DNA of 64,000 nucleotides, taken from Ignavibacterium sp. Lineage in GTDB: Bacteria; Bacteroidota; Ignavibacteria; Ignavibacteriales; Ignavibacteriaceae. The notes under the pieces were generated by a model, which had not been told where the DNA came from, searched no databases, and was given only the letters and a program-made list of their open reading frames with translations. The translations under genes were made by a program, and so were the position numbers. The stretch spans positions 2,852,001 to 2,916,000 of the forward strand of contig NZ_AP026678.1 in NCBI RefSeq assembly GCF_025998815.1, written 5' to 3'. Positions 35,055 to 44,813 of this stretch are shown here, piece by piece; the stretch's first letter is position 1; each line of letters starts with the position of its first letter.

Positions 35055-36197
35055 TTAAGCATATTTTTTAAAGACATCAACAAGGTCAAGTTTTTCCCAG
35101 GTGAACTCTTCTTCTGTTCTACCAAAATGACCATATGATGAAGTCTTTTGATAAATTGGTCTTCTTAATTTCAGACGTTCAATTATTCCTTTTGGAGTGA
35201 GATCAACTTCTTTAGAAATCATATTTGCAATTTCTGTATCAGGAATAACGCCTGTGCCTTTGGTGTTTACAAAAATTGAAACCGGATCAGCAACACCTAT
35301 GGCATAAGCAACCTGAACCAAACATTCCTTTGCCAAACCTGCAGCAACAACATTCTTTGCAATGTGTCTTGCGGCATAAGTAGCTGAGCGATCAACTTTT
35401 GAAGGATCTTTACCAGAAAAAGCTCCACCGCCGTGTGGTGCCCAACCACCGTATGTATCAACTATTATTTTCCTTCCGGTTAAACCACTATCACCGTGAG
35501 GTCCGCCTATTTCAAATCTTCCGGTTGGATTAACAAAATATTTGGTTTTGCCATCGAGCATTTCTGCGGGAATAACTTTTTTCACCACTTCTTCAATCAC
35601 ATCCTGCTTAATTCTTTCCTGAGTAACATCAGGATCATGTTGAGTTGAAACAACAATTGTATCAACACGAATTGGTTTCCATTCATTATCATATTCAATT
35701 GTAACCTGAGATTTTGCATCTGGTCTGAGATAAGGCATAAATCCATCAAAACTCTTTCTGATTTCAGCTAAACGTTTAACTAATTTATGAGCAAACATAA
35801 TTGGCATTGGCATAAGTTCGGGAGTTTGATCACAAGCATAACCGAACATCAGACCCTGATCTCCGGCGCCGCCTTTATCAACACCCATTGCTATGTCAGG
35901 AGATTGTGAATGAATTGCATTAAGCACGGAACAGGATTCAGCATCGAATTTATAATCAGCGCTTGTATAACCAATTTTTTTAATTGTTGCACGAACAACT
36001 TCGGGAATTTCTACATAAGCTGAAGTTGTTATCTCTCCACCGACCAGGACAAGCCCGGTTGTAACAAAAGTTTCACACGCAACTCTTGCATTTGGATCCA
36101 GTTTGATTATAGCATCAAGAACTCCATCGGAAATCGCATCACAAACTTTATCAGGATGCCCTTCAGATACTGATTCGGAAGTGAAGTAAAATGACAT
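35055..36197 (-). CDS. metK: S-adenosylmethionine synthetase
   Basis: A 380-residue methionine adenosyltransferase forming SAM from ATP and methionine. Hallmarks are [20 protein letters not shown] at the N-terminus, [12 protein letters not shown], the P-loop-like [20 protein letters not shown] and [13 protein letters not shown] near the end. All three repeated domains are present. The gene precedes ahcY on the same strand. The region upstream (36198-36342, shared with a divergent gene) shows no SAM riboswitch fold that I can recognise. Confidence 0.97.
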   Translation of the reverse strand: MSFYFTSESVSEGHPDKVCDAISDGVLDAIIKLDPNARVACETFVTTGLVLVGGEITTSAYVEIPEVVRATIKKIGYTSADYKFDAESCSVLNAIHSQSPDIAMGVDKGGAGDQGLMFGYACDQTPELMPMPIMFAHKLVKRLAEIRKSFDGFMPYLRPDAKSQVTIEYDNEWKPIRVDTIVVSTQHDPDVTQERIKQDVIEEVVKKVIPAEMLDGKTKYFVNPTGRFEIGGPHGDSGLTGRKIIVDTYGGWAPHGGGAFSGKDPSKVDRSATYAARHIAKNVVAAGLAKECLVQVAYAIGVADPVSIFVNTKGTGVIPDTEIANMISKEVDLTPKGIIERLKLRRPIYQKTSSYGHFGRTEEEFTWEKLDLVDVFKKYA

Positions 36198-36303
36198 AAT
36201 TTGTTATCCCTTTTAACTATTATTATATGCTTTTGTTGATTTTCAGGTTACAAACTTAGCCAATCTCTTCATGATATACAATAAATCTTTATAGTGAATT
36301 ATC

Positions 36304-36311
36304 TATCTTTG
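36304..36311 (+). promoter_or_regulatory. Candidate -7 element (TATCTTTG)
   Basis: TATCTTTG matches the Bacteroidota -7 consensus TAnnTTTG and lies about 30 bases before the ATG of the FabK-like gene. A clear -33 TTTG at the expected distance is not seen, so support is limited. Confidence 0.35.
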
Positions 36312-36342
36312 TGCTGAATTTTAACCAGGATTTAAGCACATA

Positions 36343-37290
36343 ATGAAAACAAGAATTACAGAATTATTTGGAATCCAATATCCAATTATTCAGGCGGGAA
36401 TGGTTTGGGTTTCCGGTTGGAAACTTGCTTCGGCAGTCTCAAATTGTGGTGGACTTGGTTTAATTGGTTCCGGGTCAATGAAACCGGATTTATTAAGGGA
36501 ACATATTAAAAAATGTAAAGCTGCCACAGATAAACCTTTTGGAGTTAACATACCATTACTTCGCGGTGATGCGGATGAACTTATAGGAGTAACAATTGAA
36601 GAAGAAGTCAAAATCGTTTTTACTTCGGCAGGTCATCCGAAAAAGTTTTCTCAATTGTTAAAGGATAATGGAATAAAACTTATTCATGTTGTACCTAATG
36701 TTAAGTATGGATTAAAAGCTCAGGAAGCAGGTTGCGACGCTGTTGTTGGTGAAGGTGTTGAAGCAGGCGGCCACAATGGTGCAGATCAGATTACAACATT
36801 TGCATTAGTTCCACAGTTAGTTGATGCGCTTGAAGTTCCTGTAATTGCAGCAGGTGGAATTGCTGATGGAAGAGGAATAATTGCTGCTTTAGCTTTAGGT
36901 GCTGAAGGAGTACAAATCGGGACAAGATTTGCTGCAACTGTTGAATCTTCTGCTCACGACAACTACAAAAGAAAAATTCTGGAAGCAAAGGATAACGATA
37001 CTGTACTTGCATTTAAGAAAATTGGCTTGGTAAGAATGATTAAAAATGATTTTGCGATGCGTGCTATTAAAGCAGAAGAAGAATGTTGGGATGAAATGAA
37101 ATTAAAAGAACTTCTTGGAAATAAAAGAGAGCGTGCAGGAATATTTGAAGGTGATGAAATTGAAGGTGAACTTGAAGCCGGACAGGGAGTTGGTTTGATA
37201 AATGATATTCCAACTGTGAAAGAGTTGATGGATCGTTTAGTCAAGGACTTTCATTCAACATTATTAAAACTAAATCCCTTTATGGAATGA
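36343..37290 (+). CDS. FMN-dependent nitronate monooxygenase / FabK-type enoyl reductase family protein
   Basis: A 315-residue TIM-barrel flavoprotein. It starts ITELFGIQYPIIQAGMVWVS and has AVVGEGVEAGGHNGAD with the active-site His and phosphate-binding Gly residues. IAAGGIADGRGIIAALALGAEGVQIGT, the FMN phosphate site, follows. These features fit the nitronate monooxygenase/FabK superfamily. The catalytic role (nitroalkane oxidation or enoyl-ACP reduction) cannot be separated by motif alone. It converges with ispH with only 10 bases between stops. Confidence 0.85.
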   Translation: MKTRITELFGIQYPIIQAGMVWVSGWKLASAVSNCGGLGLIGSGSMKPDLLREHIKKCKAATDKPFGVNIPLLRGDADELIGVTIEEEVKIVFTSAGHPKKFSQLLKDNGIKLIHVVPNVKYGLKAQEAGCDAVVGEGVEAGGHNGADQITTFALVPQLVDALEVPVIAAGGIADGRGIIAALALGAEGVQIGTRFAATVESSAHDNYKRKILEAKDNDTVLAFKKIGLVRMIKNDFAMRAIKAEEECWDEMKLKELLGNKRERAGIFEGDEIEGELEAGQGVGLINDIPTVKELMDRLVKDFHSTLLKLNPFME

Positions 37291-37300
37291 TTATACCTAA

Positions 37301-38524
37301 TCATTTTATAACTTCTCCAACAACCTCTTCAATCTCTTTTGCGTCCGGGAAGAAGGAATGAATTTTTCTTAATACTGCTTCAACTACTGTGTCGGGACAA
37401 CTTGCCCCACTTGTTAAAATAATATCAACTTTGTCTTTAGCTGGAATGAAATCGTTGGTAACTTTTTCCTGATGAGAATGAATTTCAAAATGTTTTATCT
37501 GAGTTGAGGAAATAATTTTTTCTTCCGAAGAAATAAAATATGTTGGAAGTTTCTCCTCGCATAGTTCAACAATGTGAGATGTATTTGAACTGTTATAACC
37601 TCCAACAACGATTGCAAAGTCAGCTTGCTCTTGCAACAGTGCATATGTTGCCTCCTGATTGTCATTGGTTGCATAGCAGAGGGTATCGCGAGTATCGGCA
37701 AAATGATCTTTCAGATTTTCATTACCATATTTTTTTATCATAGTAGCTTTCAGCAGATCAGCAATTTCCTGAGTCTCTGTTGCAAGCATTGTGGTTTGGT
37801 TAACAACTCCGACTCTTTCTAAATCTTTTTTAACATCAAACCCTTCTGAATATTTACCGGCAAAAATATTGTAAAATTCTTCCGATGGCTTTTCATCTAA
37901 AATAAACGAGCTTAAAATCTTTGCTTCGTTAATATCTCTTACGATTACAGAAGGTGCACTTGTTTTACTGTGCGAAAATGTTGCTCTTGTTTCTTCGTGG
38001 TAATGTTTCCCGTGAATGATCACCGTATAATTTTGTTTCCCAAGTTGCTCGCTTCGATTCCAGACTTTTTCAACAAACGGACAAGTTGTGTTGTAGCGGT
38101 AAGGATCAATTCCAAGTTCATTTAACTTCTGCTCAATTTCCAGGGTTGTTCCAAATGCAGGAATAATAACAATATCATCTTTTGATAATTCGCTCCAATC
38201 AATCAGATGATTTCCCGCAGTATCCATTAAAAATTTTACACCAAGTTTTTGTAAATCAAGATTAACTCCGGGATTGTGTATCATCTCACTTAAAAGAAAA
38301 ATTCTTTTATCAGGATTTTCTTCAATCGTTTTGTATGCAATTTCAATTGCATTCTCTACACCATAGCAAAATCCAAAATGTCTTGCCAATAAAAATCTGA
38401 CCGGACCAAAATCTAATTTTGTCGGAGAAAAATCTTTTTTGCGCGGGTCCAGGTCTTTTCGCGCATTTTTGATTCTTGTAATAAATGAACTTCTGTAAAA
38501 CTGTGGAATATCAAATTTTTTCAT
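37301..38524 (-). CDS. ispH: 4-hydroxy-3-methylbut-2-enyl diphosphate reductase (long form)
   Basis: A 407-residue IspH, last enzyme of the MEP isoprenoid pathway, producing IPP and DMAPP. The three [4Fe-4S] ligands are Cys53 (RHFGFCYGVENA), Cys148 (YNTTCPFVEKVW) and Cys283 (DTLCYATNDNQEA). Compared with about 315 residues in E. coli, it carries an N-terminal extension of about 40 residues and an internal insertion (about 200-240). This is the long form found in cyanobacteria and some Bacteroidota. It supplies precursors that the carotenoid cluster 8 kb away would use, though the two are not one operon. Confidence 0.95.
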   Translation of the reverse strand: MKKFDIPQFYRSSFITRIKNARKDLDPRKKDFSPTKLDFGPVRFLLARHFGFCYGVENAIEIAYKTIEENPDKRIFLLSEMIHNPGVNLDLQKLGVKFLMDTAGNHLIDWSELSKDDIVIIPAFGTTLEIEQKLNELGIDPYRYNTTCPFVEKVWNRSEQLGKQNYTVIIHGKHYHEETRATFSHSKTSAPSVIVRDINEAKILSSFILDEKPSEEFYNIFAGKYSEGFDVKKDLERVGVVNQTTMLATETQEIADLLKATMIKKYGNENLKDHFADTRDTLCYATNDNQEATYALLQEQADFAIVVGGYNSSNTSHIVELCEEKLPTYFISSEEKIISSTQIKHFEIHSHQEKVTNDFIPAKDKVDIILTSGASCPDTVVEAVLRKIHSFFPDAKEIEEVVGEVIK

Positions 38525-38572
38525 ATTTAGCTTTTATCTCTGAAAACAAATAACTGAAATTTATTGTTCAAT

Positions 38573-39022
38573 TCACTCTAATTCAGATAAAGGAATATTA
38601 AAATCTTCAGCAAATTTTTCAATCGTAGGTTTATGGAAGAAAAATAAAACCAATACACCAATCGCTATGATTAAGAACACAATTGAACCAGTCAGCAAAT
38701 AACTAACAATTGAAAAAATAGTCGGAGCTTCAACCAATGCAAGTTTGATTATTACTCCCTGACGATACATATTAAATTTTTCAGGAAGTGATAATCCCGA
38801 TTTTGCTTTATTCAGGAAACTTCGATAGAGCATAGGCCCCAAAACTATTGCGGGAAAGACGATCATCAGATCAATCATCAACAGGATTAAAAATAAATCT
38901 TCATTCAATTTAATATTCCCGGACTGCACGAGATAAACAGAGATGAAAAGAAAAATTAACTGACCTGTAAGTAATGCAAAAAATATTATCTGAACAGTTT
39001 TTATTTGTTCGTAAAGCTTCAT
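38573..39022 (-). CDS. Hypothetical membrane protein with four spans
   Basis: About 149 residues with four hydrophobic stretches (about 10-33, 42-65, 90-112 and 115-135) and a short charged C-terminus (KPTIEKFAEDFNIPLSELE). I do not recognise the family. ATG 39022 is chosen over the TTG at 39028. It is on the same strand as ispH, about 48 bases upstream, and divergent from prfA. Confidence 0.65.
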   Translation of the reverse strand: MKLYEQIKTVQIIFFALLTGQLIFLFISVYLVQSGNIKLNEDLFLILLMIDLMIVFPAIVLGPMLYRSFLNKAKSGLSLPEKFNMYRQGVIIKLALVEAPTIFSIVSYLLTGSIVFLIIAIGVLVLFFFHKPTIEKFAEDFNIPLSELE

Positions 39023-39040
39023 AATCAACCTTTTAATAAC

Positions 39041-39072
39041 TTAGAAAATGTGTGCTGTCTTTTTTATATTTG
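39041..39072 (+). promoter_or_regulatory. Candidate Bacteroidota-type promoter for prfA
   Basis: TATATTTG (39065-39072) matches the -7 consensus TAnnTTTG exactly, and TTAG (39041-39044) lies 20 bases upstream where TTTG is expected. It sits in the 70-base gap between the divergent membrane protein gene and prfA, about 20 bases before the prfA start. Confidence 0.45.
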
Positions 39073-39092
39073 CGCACCAAAATTAGAGAAAG

Positions 39093-40175
39093 ATGATGAA
39101 TTTTTTAGATAAACTTGAAAAAGTTAAACAAAGATACGATCAGATTAATGAATTATATTCGAATCCCGAGTATATTAACAATCCTGATAAGATGATCGCT
39201 TTGAATAAGGAAAAAAGCGAAATAGAGGATGTCGTACAGGTTTATGAAAAATATGTTAAAATTCTGAAGGACATTGAAGGGAATAAAGAGATAATAAATA
39301 ACTCTACCGATAAAGATTTGGTTGATTTGGCTTATGCTGAAATGGATGAACTTAATGCTCAGAGAGAAAAACTTGAAGAAGAAATAAAAGTGTTGTTACT
39401 TCCCAAAGATCCCAATGATGATAAAAATGTCATAATGGAAATAAGAGCCGGAACCGGTGGTGAAGAAGCTGCTCTTTTTGCTAATGACTTGTTTAGAATG
39501 TACACTCGTTATGCTGAAGTAAGAGGATGGAAATATGAAATTATCGATTTGAATGAAACCGGTCTTGGTGGAATTAAAGAAGTTATTTTATCAGTAAGTG
39601 GCGATAATGTTTATGGCGATTTAAAATATGAATCAGGTGTTCATCGTGTTCAACGCGTGCCTGAAACTGAAGCAAGCGGACGAGTTCACACATCTGCAGC
39701 TTCCGTAGCAGTATTACCCGAAGTTGAAGATGTTGAAGTTGAGATTAGTCCAAACGATTTAAAGATCGATATTTTCCGTTCCGGTGGTGCTGGCGGACAG
39801 AATGTTAACAAAGTTGAAACTGCTGTGCGTATTACTCATTTACCAACAGGTATTGTTGTTCAATGCCAGGATGAAAGATCACAATTGAAGAACAGACAGA
39901 AAGCGATGAAAGTTTTAAAGGCAAGGCTTTATGATATGGAAATGCGTAAACAGATGGAACAAATCTCTGCACAAAGAAAATCTCAGGTTAGAAGCGGTGA
40001 CAGAAGTGAAAAAATCCGTACATACAATTTTCCACAAAACAGAGTTACAGACCACAGAATCGGATTAACATTATACAATCTTTCAAACATTATGGAAGGT
40101 CAGTTAGACGAGCTGATTGAGCAGTTGAAATTAGCTGATAAAGCAGAAAAACTTCAGGCAGCAGAATTTCATTAA
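39093..40175 (+). CDS. prfA: Peptide chain release factor 1
   Basis: A 360-residue class I release factor for UAA/UAG. The GGQ loop is intact ([20 protein letters not shown]). The stop-codon recognition region has the RF1-type PxT ([20 protein letters not shown]) rather than the SPF of RF2. Two ATG codons stand at the start (MM); the first is used here. Its last 4 bases overlap the end of the convergent RsbU-like gene. Confidence 0.97.
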   Translation: MMNFLDKLEKVKQRYDQINELYSNPEYINNPDKMIALNKEKSEIEDVVQVYEKYVKILKDIEGNKEIINNSTDKDLVDLAYAEMDELNAQREKLEEEIKVLLLPKDPNDDKNVIMEIRAGTGGEEAALFANDLFRMYTRYAEVRGWKYEIIDLNETGLGGIKEVILSVSGDNVYGDLKYESGVHRVQRVPETEASGRVHTSAASVAVLPEVEDVEVEISPNDLKIDIFRSGGAGGQNVNKVETAVRITHLPTGIVVQCQDERSQLKNRQKAMKVLKARLYDMEMRKQMEQISAQRKSQVRSGDRSEKIRTYNFPQNRVTDHRIGLTLYNLSNIMEGQLDELIEQLKLADKAEKLQAAEFH

Positions 40176-41740
40176 TCTTTTAATCGCACCGAGATTAAAC
40201 TTATATCATCCTCAAAAGATTGGTTTGTAAAGTTGATAAATTCTTCTTTTAGTTTTTCCATTGGTGAATGATTAAATTCATTGCTCATCAAAACTTCTTC
40301 GAGTCTGAATTCACCGAATTGCTTTCCTTCTTTATTTCTTGATTCAGTTATTCCATCAGTCATCATCAGAATGATATCGCCACTTTTCAGTTGCAAAAGC
40401 GTATCAGAATAATTTCCTTTTTTATTAAATCCAAGTAGCAGTCCATCAGAACTGATTTTCTTTATCTGATTAGAAATAGTTTCCTTAAAGATTAGTGGTG
40501 AATCACCAGCGCCACAATATTTTAATTCAAAAGTTTTATTGTTAATTAAAACAACAGAAATCGCCACAAACACTTCTGAAATTTTTGAATCCTGATAAAC
40601 AGCATCATTAACCCGATTGAGAATTTCTGCGGGAGAATATGCATCAACTGACTGAAGAGTCCCTCTGATTGAACTCCGGATATAACCTGCATAAGCAAAA
40701 GCAAAGTACCAAGCGCCCCATTTCTTACCCATTACATCGCCAAGAATGATAAGCAAATTGTTATCATCAACTTTGTAGTAGTCAATAAAATCACCACCAG
40801 GAATTCCACGATAAGGAATATGCCATTGTTTGATTTCATATCCGTTAAAAGTTGGTGCTCTGTCAGGTACAACTTTAGCTCCCAATGAAGAAGCTGCCTG
40901 ATGCAATTCAGAAATGGCTTTGTTCCTTTCGTCTTTCAAGCTTTTGATAATTGCTGAAACTTTTGCAATTACAATCTTTGGACCGGCAGTTTTAACTACA
41001 TAGTCTGTAATTCCTAAATCATACCCTTCAAGAATATCTTCATCTGTAGCTTTAGCGGTTAAAAAGATAAAGGGAACAGTCTTCAACTCTTCATCTTCGA
41101 GTAATTTTTTTCTGAAATCATAACCATTGGTTCCAGGCATCATAATATCAGATATGATAATGTCGGGATGGTAATGTTTGGCAACCTTTAGTGCTTCATC
41201 AACACTGTTTACAGTATTGCAATCAAATCCTGCTGATTCCAGATTATACTTAAAAAGTTTTGTTATTGTAACATCATCATCAACAAACAGAATTCTGGTT
41301 TTTCTTTCGGTGAAAGTTGACTGAATACTTTTCTTCAATCCGTATGTGCGGTAAATTTCTGTTCGTTTAAGAAGTGCCTGAACTTTAAGAATCAGTTCTT
41401 TTATATCGAATGGTTTTGTGATTATATCATCACCACCGGATTCAATTGCCTTGAATTTATCTTCGAGTGTATTCTTCGCAGTAACAAATACGAAAGGTAA
41501 AAATCTGTGTTTTTCATTGCTGCGTACTTTCTCACAAAATTCAAATCCATCCATTTCATCCATTGTCACATCTGAAAGCACCAAATCAATTTGTTTTTCT
41601 TTTAAAATCTGAAAAGCTTCCTCAGCATTTTTTGCTTCGTGCGTAGAATAGTTGTTTAATTTAAGATGGTGAGTAATAAGTTTACGAATGGTTATATCGT
41701 CATCAATTACCAAAATAGATTTCTTATCCGCATCTCTCAT
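40172..41740 (-). CDS. Two-receiver PP2C-type phosphatase (RsbU/SpoIIE family)
   Basis: A 522-residue response regulator phosphatase. Receiver 1 (about 8-125) has DDD, phospho-Asp in [13 protein letters not shown] and Lys in ITKPFD. Receiver 2 (about 147-265) has VDDD and Asp in [13 protein letters not shown], with the Lys region VVKTAGP. The C-terminal SpoIIE/PP2C phosphatase (about 290-520) has metal-binding Asp in [26 protein letters not shown] and LMMTDGITE. Such proteins dephosphorylate STAS-domain anti-anti-sigma factors, and one is encoded directly upstream. No RsbW-type kinase is nearby, although the sensor kinase/regulator pair lies upstream. Confidence 0.92.
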   Translation of the reverse strand: MRDADKKSILVIDDDITIRKLITHHLKLNNYSTHEAKNAEEAFQILKEKQIDLVLSDVTMDEMDGFEFCEKVRSNEKHRFLPFVFVTAKNTLEDKFKAIESGGDDIITKPFDIKELILKVQALLKRTEIYRTYGLKKSIQSTFTERKTRILFVDDDVTITKLFKYNLESAGFDCNTVNSVDEALKVAKHYHPDIIISDIMMPGTNGYDFRKKLLEDEELKTVPFIFLTAKATDEDILEGYDLGITDYVVKTAGPKIVIAKVSAIIKSLKDERNKAISELHQAASSLGAKVVPDRAPTFNGYEIKQWHIPYRGIPGGDFIDYYKVDDNNLLIILGDVMGKKWGAWYFAFAYAGYIRSSIRGTLQSVDAYSPAEILNRVNDAVYQDSKISEVFVAISVVLINNKTFELKYCGAGDSPLIFKETISNQIKKISSDGLLLGFNKKGNYSDTLLQLKSGDIILMMTDGITESRNKEGKQFGEFRLEEVLMSNEFNHSPMEKLKEEFINFTNQSFEDDISLISVRLKD

Positions 41741-41771
41741 CGTATTATCAAATTAAAGATTTATTTTAAGA

Positions 41772-42113
41772 TTAGTTCCCGAAACTATCAACAGCTTCTT
41801 CAACCGTGTTGAAAGTTTCAAAAACTCTGTGCATTCTTGTAAGCTCAAACATTGACTTAACAGCAGGTTGAAAACCCACAAGTCTTAAATCACCACCAAG
41901 ATTTGTTACTTTCTTGAGTGAAACAACAAGAGCACCAAGAAAAGTTGAATCAATAAATTCACAGGCAGATAAATCAATTACTATTTTCCGGTTTCCAAGT
42001 TCAATATCTTCGGTAAGTTGTTGTTTAAATTCTTCGGCTTCACGAAGTGTTGCACGATGAAGATTTATTGTTTCAATCAGAACATCACCGATATTTTTTT
42101 TCTCAATATACAT
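41772..42113 (-). CDS. STAS-domain anti-sigma factor antagonist (SpoIIAA/RsbV-like)
   Basis: A 113-residue single STAS domain. The conserved phosphorylation loop is KIVIDLSACEFIDSTFLGALVV, with Ser or Thr of DST as the regulatory site. It would be dephosphorylated by the RsbU-like enzyme 31 bases downstream. The partner anti-sigma kinase is not in this window. It lies 14 bases after the sigma-54 response regulator gene on the same strand. Confidence 0.92.
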   Translation of the reverse strand: MYIEKKNIGDVLIETINLHRATLREAEEFKQQLTEDIELGNRKIVIDLSACEFIDSTFLGALVVSLKKVTNLGGDLRLVGFQPAVKSMFELTRMHRVFETFNTVEEAVDSFGN

Positions 42114-42127
42114 TTTACTCCCAGAGT

Positions 42128-43498
42128 TTAATGTTCAATGCCATATTTATCCATCAGACGATAAATTGTTGCTCTTCCAAGTTGAAGCTTTTTTGCTGCT
42201 TCAACAATGTTACCGTCGGTTACTTTAAGAGCATGTCTGATAGCTTCTTCTTTTAATTTTTCGAATGGAATTATTGTATCGTCAGTAAATAATGGTCCCG
42301 CAAAATCAAAGCTTGCAGGATAATCTTCAGTTCTGATATGCGGTGGAAGATCATCCACATCAATCATTTCTCCTTCGGAAATAATCAAACATCGTTCGAT
42401 AGTGTTTTCCATTTCACGAACATTTCCGGGCCAGCTATAATCATAAATTAGTTTTAATGCTCTTCTTGTAAATCCTTTACAATTCTTTCCGAGTTTTTCA
42501 TTAAACTTTTTTAGAAAGTGTTCGGCGAGAATTAATATGTCACCACGTCTTTGTCTTAATGGTGGAATGTGTATTGGGAATGAATTCAATCTGTAAAATA
42601 GGTCTTCACGAAATTCTTTATTCTCTACAGCTTTCTTTAAGTCTTTGTTGGTCGCTGATATTATACGAACATCTGTTTTAATTATTTCAGTTCCACCAAC
42701 TCTTTCAAATTCCTTCTGCTGAATTACACGAAGAAGTTTTGCCTGTAAAACCATTTCAAGCTCACCAACTTCATCAAGGAATATTGTTCCACCTCTGGCT
42801 ACTTCAAATTTACCAAGCTTCCGCTGATGAGCGCCTGTGAATGAACCTCTTTCGTGTCCGAACAATTCACTTTCAAGTAATTCTCTTGGAATTGAAGCAC
42901 AGTTAACTGCTATGAAAGGTCTGTCTTTTCTTTTACCGTTGTAATGAATAGCTCTTGCGATAAGCTCTTTACCGGTTCCGCTTTCACCATAAATCAAAAC
43001 AGAGATGTCGTTATCCAAAACTTTTGAGACAAGCTTAAAGACATCCTGCATTTTCCCATCAGCAGAAATTATGTTATCAAAGCTATAGGTTTGTTTAACA
43101 TTCTCTTTAAGGTTTTGTAACTCTTTGGTTAAATCATAACTCTTAATTGCATTTTTAATTGCAAGCTCGAGTTTTTGTTGGTCAATAGGTTTGGTGAAAT
43201 AATCGTATGCACCGAATTTAAGTGAGTCAACTGCAACCTCAATGCTACCTTGTGCAGAAAGCATTATCACCGGCAAGTTTTCATCGAAAGCTTTTATTCG
43301 CTTTAATGTTTCTATTCCATCTAATCCGGGCAACATTATATCAAGCAGAACAACATCCGGACGTTTGTGTAAATTTTTAAGAACATCTTCCCCCGTAGCA
43401 AATGATTCGGCGTTATATTTCCATTTATCTCTGACCCAATAAGTTAGCAATTTGGAAATCGCCTGTTCGTCGTCAACAATAAAAATAAGTTTTTCCAA
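42128..43498 (-). CDS. Sigma-54-dependent response regulator (NtrC/AtoC family)
   Basis: A 456-residue regulator. The receiver domain has acidic residues in FIVDDEQ and phospho-Asp53 in VVLLDIMLPG. The AAA+ domain has Walker A GESGTGKELIARAIHY, the sigma-54 loop in a GSFTGA variant and Walker B TIFLDEVGEL. The Fis-type helix-turn-helix is DGNIVEAAKKLQLGRATIYR. Translation must start at TTG 43498, the first possible start at the receiver N-terminus, with AGG at a suitable distance. Its cognate kinase is the gene 11 bases upstream. It is a second sigma-54 activator in the window, distinct from the one at 13.9 kb. Confidence 0.94.
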   Translation of the reverse strand: MEKLIFIVDDEQAISKLLTYWVRDKWKYNAESFATGEDVLKNLHKRPDVVLLDIMLPGLDGIETLKRIKAFDENLPVIMLSAQGSIEVAVDSLKFGAYDYFTKPIDQQKLELAIKNAIKSYDLTKELQNLKENVKQTYSFDNIISADGKMQDVFKLVSKVLDNDISVLIYGESGTGKELIARAIHYNGKRKDRPFIAVNCASIPRELLESELFGHERGSFTGAHQRKLGKFEVARGGTIFLDEVGELEMVLQAKLLRVIQQKEFERVGGTEIIKTDVRIISATNKDLKKAVENKEFREDLFYRLNSFPIHIPPLRQRRGDILILAEHFLKKFNEKLGKNCKGFTRRALKLIYDYSWPGNVREMENTIERCLIISEGEMIDVDDLPPHIRTEDYPASFDFAGPLFTDDTIIPFEKLKEEAIRHALKVTDGNIVEAAKKLQLGRATIYRLMDKYGIEH

Positions 43499-43509
43499 TT
43501 TAGAACCTG

Positions 43510-44754
43510 TTAGTTTTTATCCTTTATGTTTTTTAATAATCGAATAATTACGGTTGTTCCTTTATGTTCTTCGCTTTGAATATTGATTAATCCCTTATGC
43601 AAATCTACAATTTGTTTTACAAAAACCAATCCAACCCCAACGCCTTCTGCTTCTTCAATCGGTCTGTTCGCTTTATGGAATTTCTGAAAAATATTAGGCA
43701 ATTGGTCTTGCGGGATACCAATTCCTGTATCGGCAACGATAATTTCTACTTCCCTGAAAAGGTTGTTAAGGATAATTTTTACTCTGCCAAGCTCTTTTGT
43801 AAACTTAATTGCATTATTAAGAACTGCTCTTAATGCCATTCTTAATCTTTCTTCATCGGCGTCAATCAATAATTCGGCATCGGGCAGTTCAACACTAAGA
43901 GTAATATTTTTTTCTACGGCTTGAGTCACAAATTCATCAATAACTTTTTGCAAAGTACGAACAATATCAATTTTTGATTTGCTCAGAACAATTTTTCCTG
44001 TTTCCATTCGCGAAAGTTCAAGCACTTCGTTAATCAATCTGGCAAGTCTTTTACCTTCGTTAAGAATTATGTAATTAAATTCTATTTTCATTTCATCAGG
44101 CATATTCGGATCAGAAGCAATTGTTTCAGAGAATCCAACTATTGAAGCAAGCGGTGTCCGGAGTTCGTGAGAGATATTCGACATAAATTCATTTTTCATC
44201 TTATTTAATTCTTCCAAAACAGATTTTTGCTGAAGAACTCTTGAGCGTTCAAGATTAATCAATCTTTCAAGTTCAATCATTTTGGGTTTTAGTTCCTTCA
44301 GCTCAGCTTCAAGCTTTTTTACCTGGGTTATGTTTTTACCTGCTCCTAATAGTCCTGCAATCTTTTCACCGTTTTTTACAGTCCGGACATTCATCGAAAA
44401 AAGCTTTGGAACTTCGAATTTGGAAATTAGATGAACTTCAAGTGATGATGAACCTTCTTTGAGAGCTTTGTCAATCATATCTGTTGCGGCTGCAATACTT
44501 TCTGAGTCAATGAATTCGGTAAAGTGTTTACCAATTACCTCGGCGGGTGAATAATCAAGTTCTTTGCATCCATAATTATTAGCTGCAACCACAAATCCAT
44601 CTGAATTGAGAACGAATATCAATTCCTGAGATATATCAAAGAAACTGAGGAATAATTCTCTCCAATCACCAAATTGTAAAAATGCCCGATGATCAAAATG
44701 TTCCAGTAATAATTCACGTATTTTATCTTTTTCCAAAATGTTGCTCATCTTCAT
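43510..44754 (-). CDS. PAS-domain sensor histidine kinase
   Basis: A 414-residue soluble kinase. The PAS domain is at about 35-145 (LIFVLNSDGFVVAANNYGCK). A coiled coil (about 148-185) connects to HisKA with His196 in SNISHELRTPLASIVGFSE. The HATPase N-box is LNNAIKFT, G1 is ADTGIGIPQDQ, then FQKFHKANRP and G2 GVGVGLVFVKQIVD. No membrane segment is seen, so it senses a cytoplasmic signal. It is the first gene of the HK-RR-STAS-RsbU block. Confidence 0.93.
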   Translation of the reverse strand: MKMSNILEKDKIRELLLEHFDHRAFLQFGDWRELFLSFFDISQELIFVLNSDGFVVAANNYGCKELDYSPAEVIGKHFTEFIDSESIAAATDMIDKALKEGSSSLEVHLISKFEVPKLFSMNVRTVKNGEKIAGLLGAGKNITQVKKLEAELKELKPKMIELERLINLERSRVLQQKSVLEELNKMKNEFMSNISHELRTPLASIVGFSETIASDPNMPDEMKIEFNYIILNEGKRLARLINEVLELSRMETGKIVLSKSKIDIVRTLQKVIDEFVTQAVEKNITLSVELPDAELLIDADEERLRMALRAVLNNAIKFTKELGRVKIILNNLFREVEIIVADTGIGIPQDQLPNIFQKFHKANRPIEEAEGVGVGLVFVKQIVDLHKGLINIQSEEHKGTTVIIRLLKNIKDKN

Positions 44755-44813
44755 AAAGATAGGTTTCCTGAGGTCTGAAAATAGTATGAAATGAAAAGTA
44801 AATCAAACTTATA

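Noticed and set aside
34965-36342. SAM or SAH riboswitch upstream of ahcY or metK
   Set aside because: The leaders are short and AT-rich with no conserved riboswitch core or stable stems that I can identify.
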